DNA of 64,000 nt from assembly GCF_036324505.1 (NCBI RefSeq), contig NC_086360.1:6803226-6867225 (forward strand), given 5' to 3'. The DNA is from Eleginops maclovinus (lineage: Eukaryota > Chordata > Actinopteri > Perciformes > Eleginopidae). The notes under the pieces were generated by a model. The model had not been told where the DNA came from. It saw only the letters and a list, made by a program, of their open reading frames with translations, and did not search any database. The position numbers and the translations under genes were made by a program. Positions 61,410 through 64,000 of the stretch are shown piece after piece. Position 1 is the first letter of the stretch, and each line of letters begins with the position of its first letter.

Positions 61410-62550
61410 AGAAAGATGATCTTTGAGGTCCGCAGGCCCACTGACAGAAGACAGCTGTCTGCCCATCCTCCAGCTCGGCTCGGAGGTGTCCTGGGACTCT
61501 GCCTGCTCGCAGGTCAGGACCCAAGAGGGGAGGCACCATTTGGTACCAGTTACCGAGCGGCAGGGGGGCACCGATGCCGTCCTCCCTCCTTTCAGTCAAG
61601 GTAGGGTTGGCCAGGCAAACTCGGGCAGTTCCTGGCTGGCTGGCTGCCTGGCCTGGGCAGGAGCTACCCATCATGCCACAGTGGTGAAGGGCCCAGTGAC
61701 CTTGAGACAGGGACCCTCCTCCCACCCTAGCAGTGCTTATGAAACGATGGATGGAGGCACATTTTGTGCAGCTTGTGACTGAACGAGACATGTGCTGCAT
61801 GAGTGGCACTCACTGTGATGCATTTTGAACCTGGCTTTATGGTGGGAGGCTTGACTGAGCAAAATGTTATTGTGCTGGAAAATGCTGTAAATCAGCGCGC
61901 CCACCCTTTAACAGTTGACACAGTAAGGATGCATTCTCACCTGGCAGGTTACCATGTGAGAGTAATACCTTTTAAGAACAGGAGACTGAAAGTGGTGATT
62001 CTCTCCTGCAGATAGTGGCACTGGGCAATGTATCGATATGCAAGGGATGATGTGCAGTGAGCAGTCACAAATAACTGAATCGCTGCACATTATCTCGCTC
62101 ACTATACGGCTACCTACTAAATAAACCAATGACTTGACTCACAATATTAAACAAATATATATTTTATTGAATTGAAAAAGGATTGGATTGTGTCCTTTGA
62201 GAAACAGATTGTCTGTTCCAATACCAACAGCTGGAACTGCTGAGACGGCGATGTAACTTGAAATGATGGCAGCACTGGTCAAGGTTTTCAGTAAATATCA
62301 ATGTCTGGTCCATTAGCCAGTCTTTAAACACTGCAAAAGCCCATACTGGTTTACGTTAGTGTTTACTTCCTGTCCGTCTTCTTCTGCTGTTCCCTTTAGT
62401 GTTTACTTCCCGTCTTGCTGCTTTTGTTAATTTCTCTGACGTCCAGCGCTCTTTCTGTTAACCCTTCTATTGCGCTGTTTTTCTTTTCTTTTACAGGAAC
62501 AGTTTAGCCATTATAATTCCAACATTTCACGCCCTTCATAAATATAAGAA
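61410..62550. other. GC-rich unique segment followed by AT-rich DNA
   Basis: The segment 61420-61760 is clearly GC-rich with open frames on both strands. A short stretch 61448-61512, between ctgacag and a gtcagg donor-like site, reads EDSCLPILQLGSEVSWDSAC in one frame, but I have no further support for an exon. The remainder to 62550 holds nothing recognisable. Confidence 0.35.
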
Positions 62551-64000
62551 CCATCTATCCATCTTCTCCCGCTTTTCCGTCAGGGTCGCACAGCTCCAGC
62601 AGAGAGCCCCAATCTTCTCTTTCCCTGGCCACATCAACCAGCTCTGACTGGGGGATTCCAAGGTGTTCCCAGGCCAGCGAAGAGATATAATCCCTCCACC
62701 TGGTCCTAGGTCTACCCCTCGGTCTCTTCCCAGCTGAACGTGCCTGGAACACCTCCCTAGGGAGGCGCCCAGTTGGCATCCTCACTAGGTGCCCGAACCA
62801 TCTCAACTGGCTCCTTTCAACGCGAAGGAGCAGCGGTTCTACTCCGAGTCCCTCCCGGATGGCTGAACTTCTCACCTTATCCCTAAGAGAGATGCCAGCC
62901 ACCCTGCGGAGAAATCCCATTTTGGCCGCCATCCTTTATGACCATAGGTGAGGGTAGGAACGAAGATGGCCCGGTAGACAGAGCTTTGCCTTTTGGCTCA
63001 GCTCTCTCCCACAGTATCTCCCCGTGAATCAGGTCATACGCCTTCTCCAAATCCACAAAGCACATGTAGACCGGATGAGTGTACTACAAGGTCCCCTCCA
63101 GGATCTTTGCGAGAGTGAAAAGCTGGTCCGTTGTTCCACGACCAGGACGAAATCCGCATTGTTCCTCTTCAATCTGAGGTTCGACAATCGGCCGGACCCT
63201 CCTTTCCAGCACCTTAGAATACACTTTCCCGGGGAGGCTGAGTAATGTGATGCCTCTGTAATTGGCACACACCCTCTGATCCCCCTTTTTAAAAAGAGGA
63301 ACCACCACCCCGGTCTGCCACTCCTTCGGTACTGTTTCTGACTTCCACGCAATGTTGATGAGACGTGTCAACCATGACAGTCCCTCAACACCCAGAGCCT
63401 TCAGCATTTCTGGGCGGATCTCATCCACCCCCGGGGCTTTGCTACTGTGGAGCTGTTTGACTACCTCAGTGACTTCCCCCCGTGAGATTGGAGTTGATCC
63501 CCCTTCATACTCCAGCTCCGCCTCTAACATAGAGTGCGGAGTTGTCGGATTCAGGAGTTCCTCAAAGTGTTCCTTCCACCGCCCTAACACACTATCAGTT
63601 GAGGTCAACAGCGTCCCATTCTTACTGTACACAGCTTGGATGGTTCCCTGCTTCCCCCTCCTGAGGTGTCGGACGGTTTTCAAGAACAACTTTGGTGCCG
63701 ACCGAAAGTCCTTCTCCATGGCTTCTCTGAACTTTTCCCACACCCGCTGCTTTGCCTCAGCCATGGCTGAGGCTGCTGCCCTTCGGGCCTGTCAATGCCT
63801 TGCAACTGCGTCAGGAGTACCCAGGGATAACATATCCCAGAAGGCCTCCTTCTTCTGTCGGACGGCTTCCCTGACCACCGGTGTCCACCAAGAGGTTCGA
63901 GGGTTACCGCCCCTTGAGGCACCTAAGACCTTGAGACCGTAGCTTCCCGGCGCAGCTTCAGCAATAGAGGCTTTGAACACCGCCCACTCTGGTTCCATGT
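62551..64000 (-). mobile_element. Rex3-like LINE (RTE clade), 3' part; runs past the window end
   Basis: The 3' terminus is at about 62551, where a short GATG/GATA-type tail (minus: gaagatggatagatgg) follows the coding end. Protein motifs include WQTGVVVPLFKKGD; its nucleotide form is the one on which the well-known Rex3 primer is based, hence the family call. The 5' part (endonuclease domain) would lie beyond position 64000. Confidence 0.85.
62555..63998 (-). pseudogene. Rex3-like reverse transcriptase, two nonsense codons and internal deletion
   Basis: One frame reads from 63998 to about 63005: a linker (SWWTPVVREAVRQKKEAFWD), then after a TGA at 63792-63794 the segment AEAKQRVWEKFREAMEKDF. 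The RT fingers follow (SSKAPGVDEIRPEMLKALGV, WQTGVVVPLFKKGD, ANYRGITLLSLPGKVYSKVL, EQCGFRPGRGTTDQ). A TAG lies at 63084-63086, then motif A VYMCFVDLEKAYD with the first catalytic Asp. At about 63000-63008 ILWER joins directly to AEPKGKAL, so the region with the catalytic FADD is deleted. After a frameshift and a second small deletion, the C-terminal part resumes (KMGFLRRVAGISLRDKVRSS, SQLRWFGHLVRMPTGRLPRE, RPRGRPRTRWRDYISSLAWE). It is inactive. Confidence 0.88.

Noticed and set aside
63352..63942. 196-codon open frame on +
   Set aside because: It is antisense to the Rex3 reverse transcriptase frame.

Overview
This window looks like a gene-poor stretch of a ray-finned (teleost) fish nuclear genome. 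The evidence is the repeat set: Tc1-type DNA transposons with long inverted ends, a Rex3-type (RTE clade) LINE, L2/Rex1-type LINE 3' ends, tRNA-derived SINEs, several non-autonomous element families typical of teleosts, long (CA)n and (TTA)n arrays, and an internal telomere-type (CCCTAA)n block. The sequence is AT-rich by eye, with short GC-rich islands. I found no complete host protein-coding gene, tRNA gene, rRNA gene or CRISPR array. The window is best read as an intergenic desert or part of a very long intron. The only host exon candidate with acceptor, open frame and donor that I would keep is a 123-base segment at 43866-43988, and it is tentative.

Layout. 1-8960: mostly unique DNA with a pair of perfect hairpins (1255-1383), one copy of a TTAA-ended non-autonomous family (3285-3615), a GC-rich patch (4140-4680) and a tRNA-type SINE (7213-7385). 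8970-11037: an L2/Rex1-like LINE 3' end split by a 1.58 kb TTAA-flanked element. That element keeps the start of a THAP-domain transposase gene on + and the start of a second, acidic protein gene on -, joined tail to tail by an internal deletion. 11966-18610: MITEs, a 53-bp-arm hairpin, a 5'-truncated Tc1 copy, a minus-strand SINE and another TTAA-family copy. 20788-20842: interstitial telomeric repeat. 23634-25770: a complete but decayed Tc1 element carrying a nested 512-bp solo LTR with a 5-bp target duplication. 27784-27822: near-perfect palindrome. 28549-28867: TTAA-family copy. 31281-31842: compound trinucleotide array. 37919-39522: a near-intact, apparently young Tc1 element with a full 335-residue transposase. 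44140-46318: three MITEs in 2.2 kb. 47385-49795: two more TTAA-family copies. 53485-53875: LINE C-terminal fragment. 58107-58490: TTAA-family copy. 60473-61409: CA/TG arrays including an uninterrupted (TG)63. 62551-64000: minus-strand Rex3 LINE running off the window end, with two nonsense codons and a deletion removing the catalytic FADD region.

The genes here do not form a pathway; all recognisable coding sequence is mobile-element derived. The most informative biology is the layering of insertions (TTAA element into LINE; LTR into Tc1), which gives relative ages. The most useful object for follow-up is the two-gene TTAA element remnant. I did not see a convincing new system beyond these. 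Family names come from recognising protein motifs and element ends, not from a database search.
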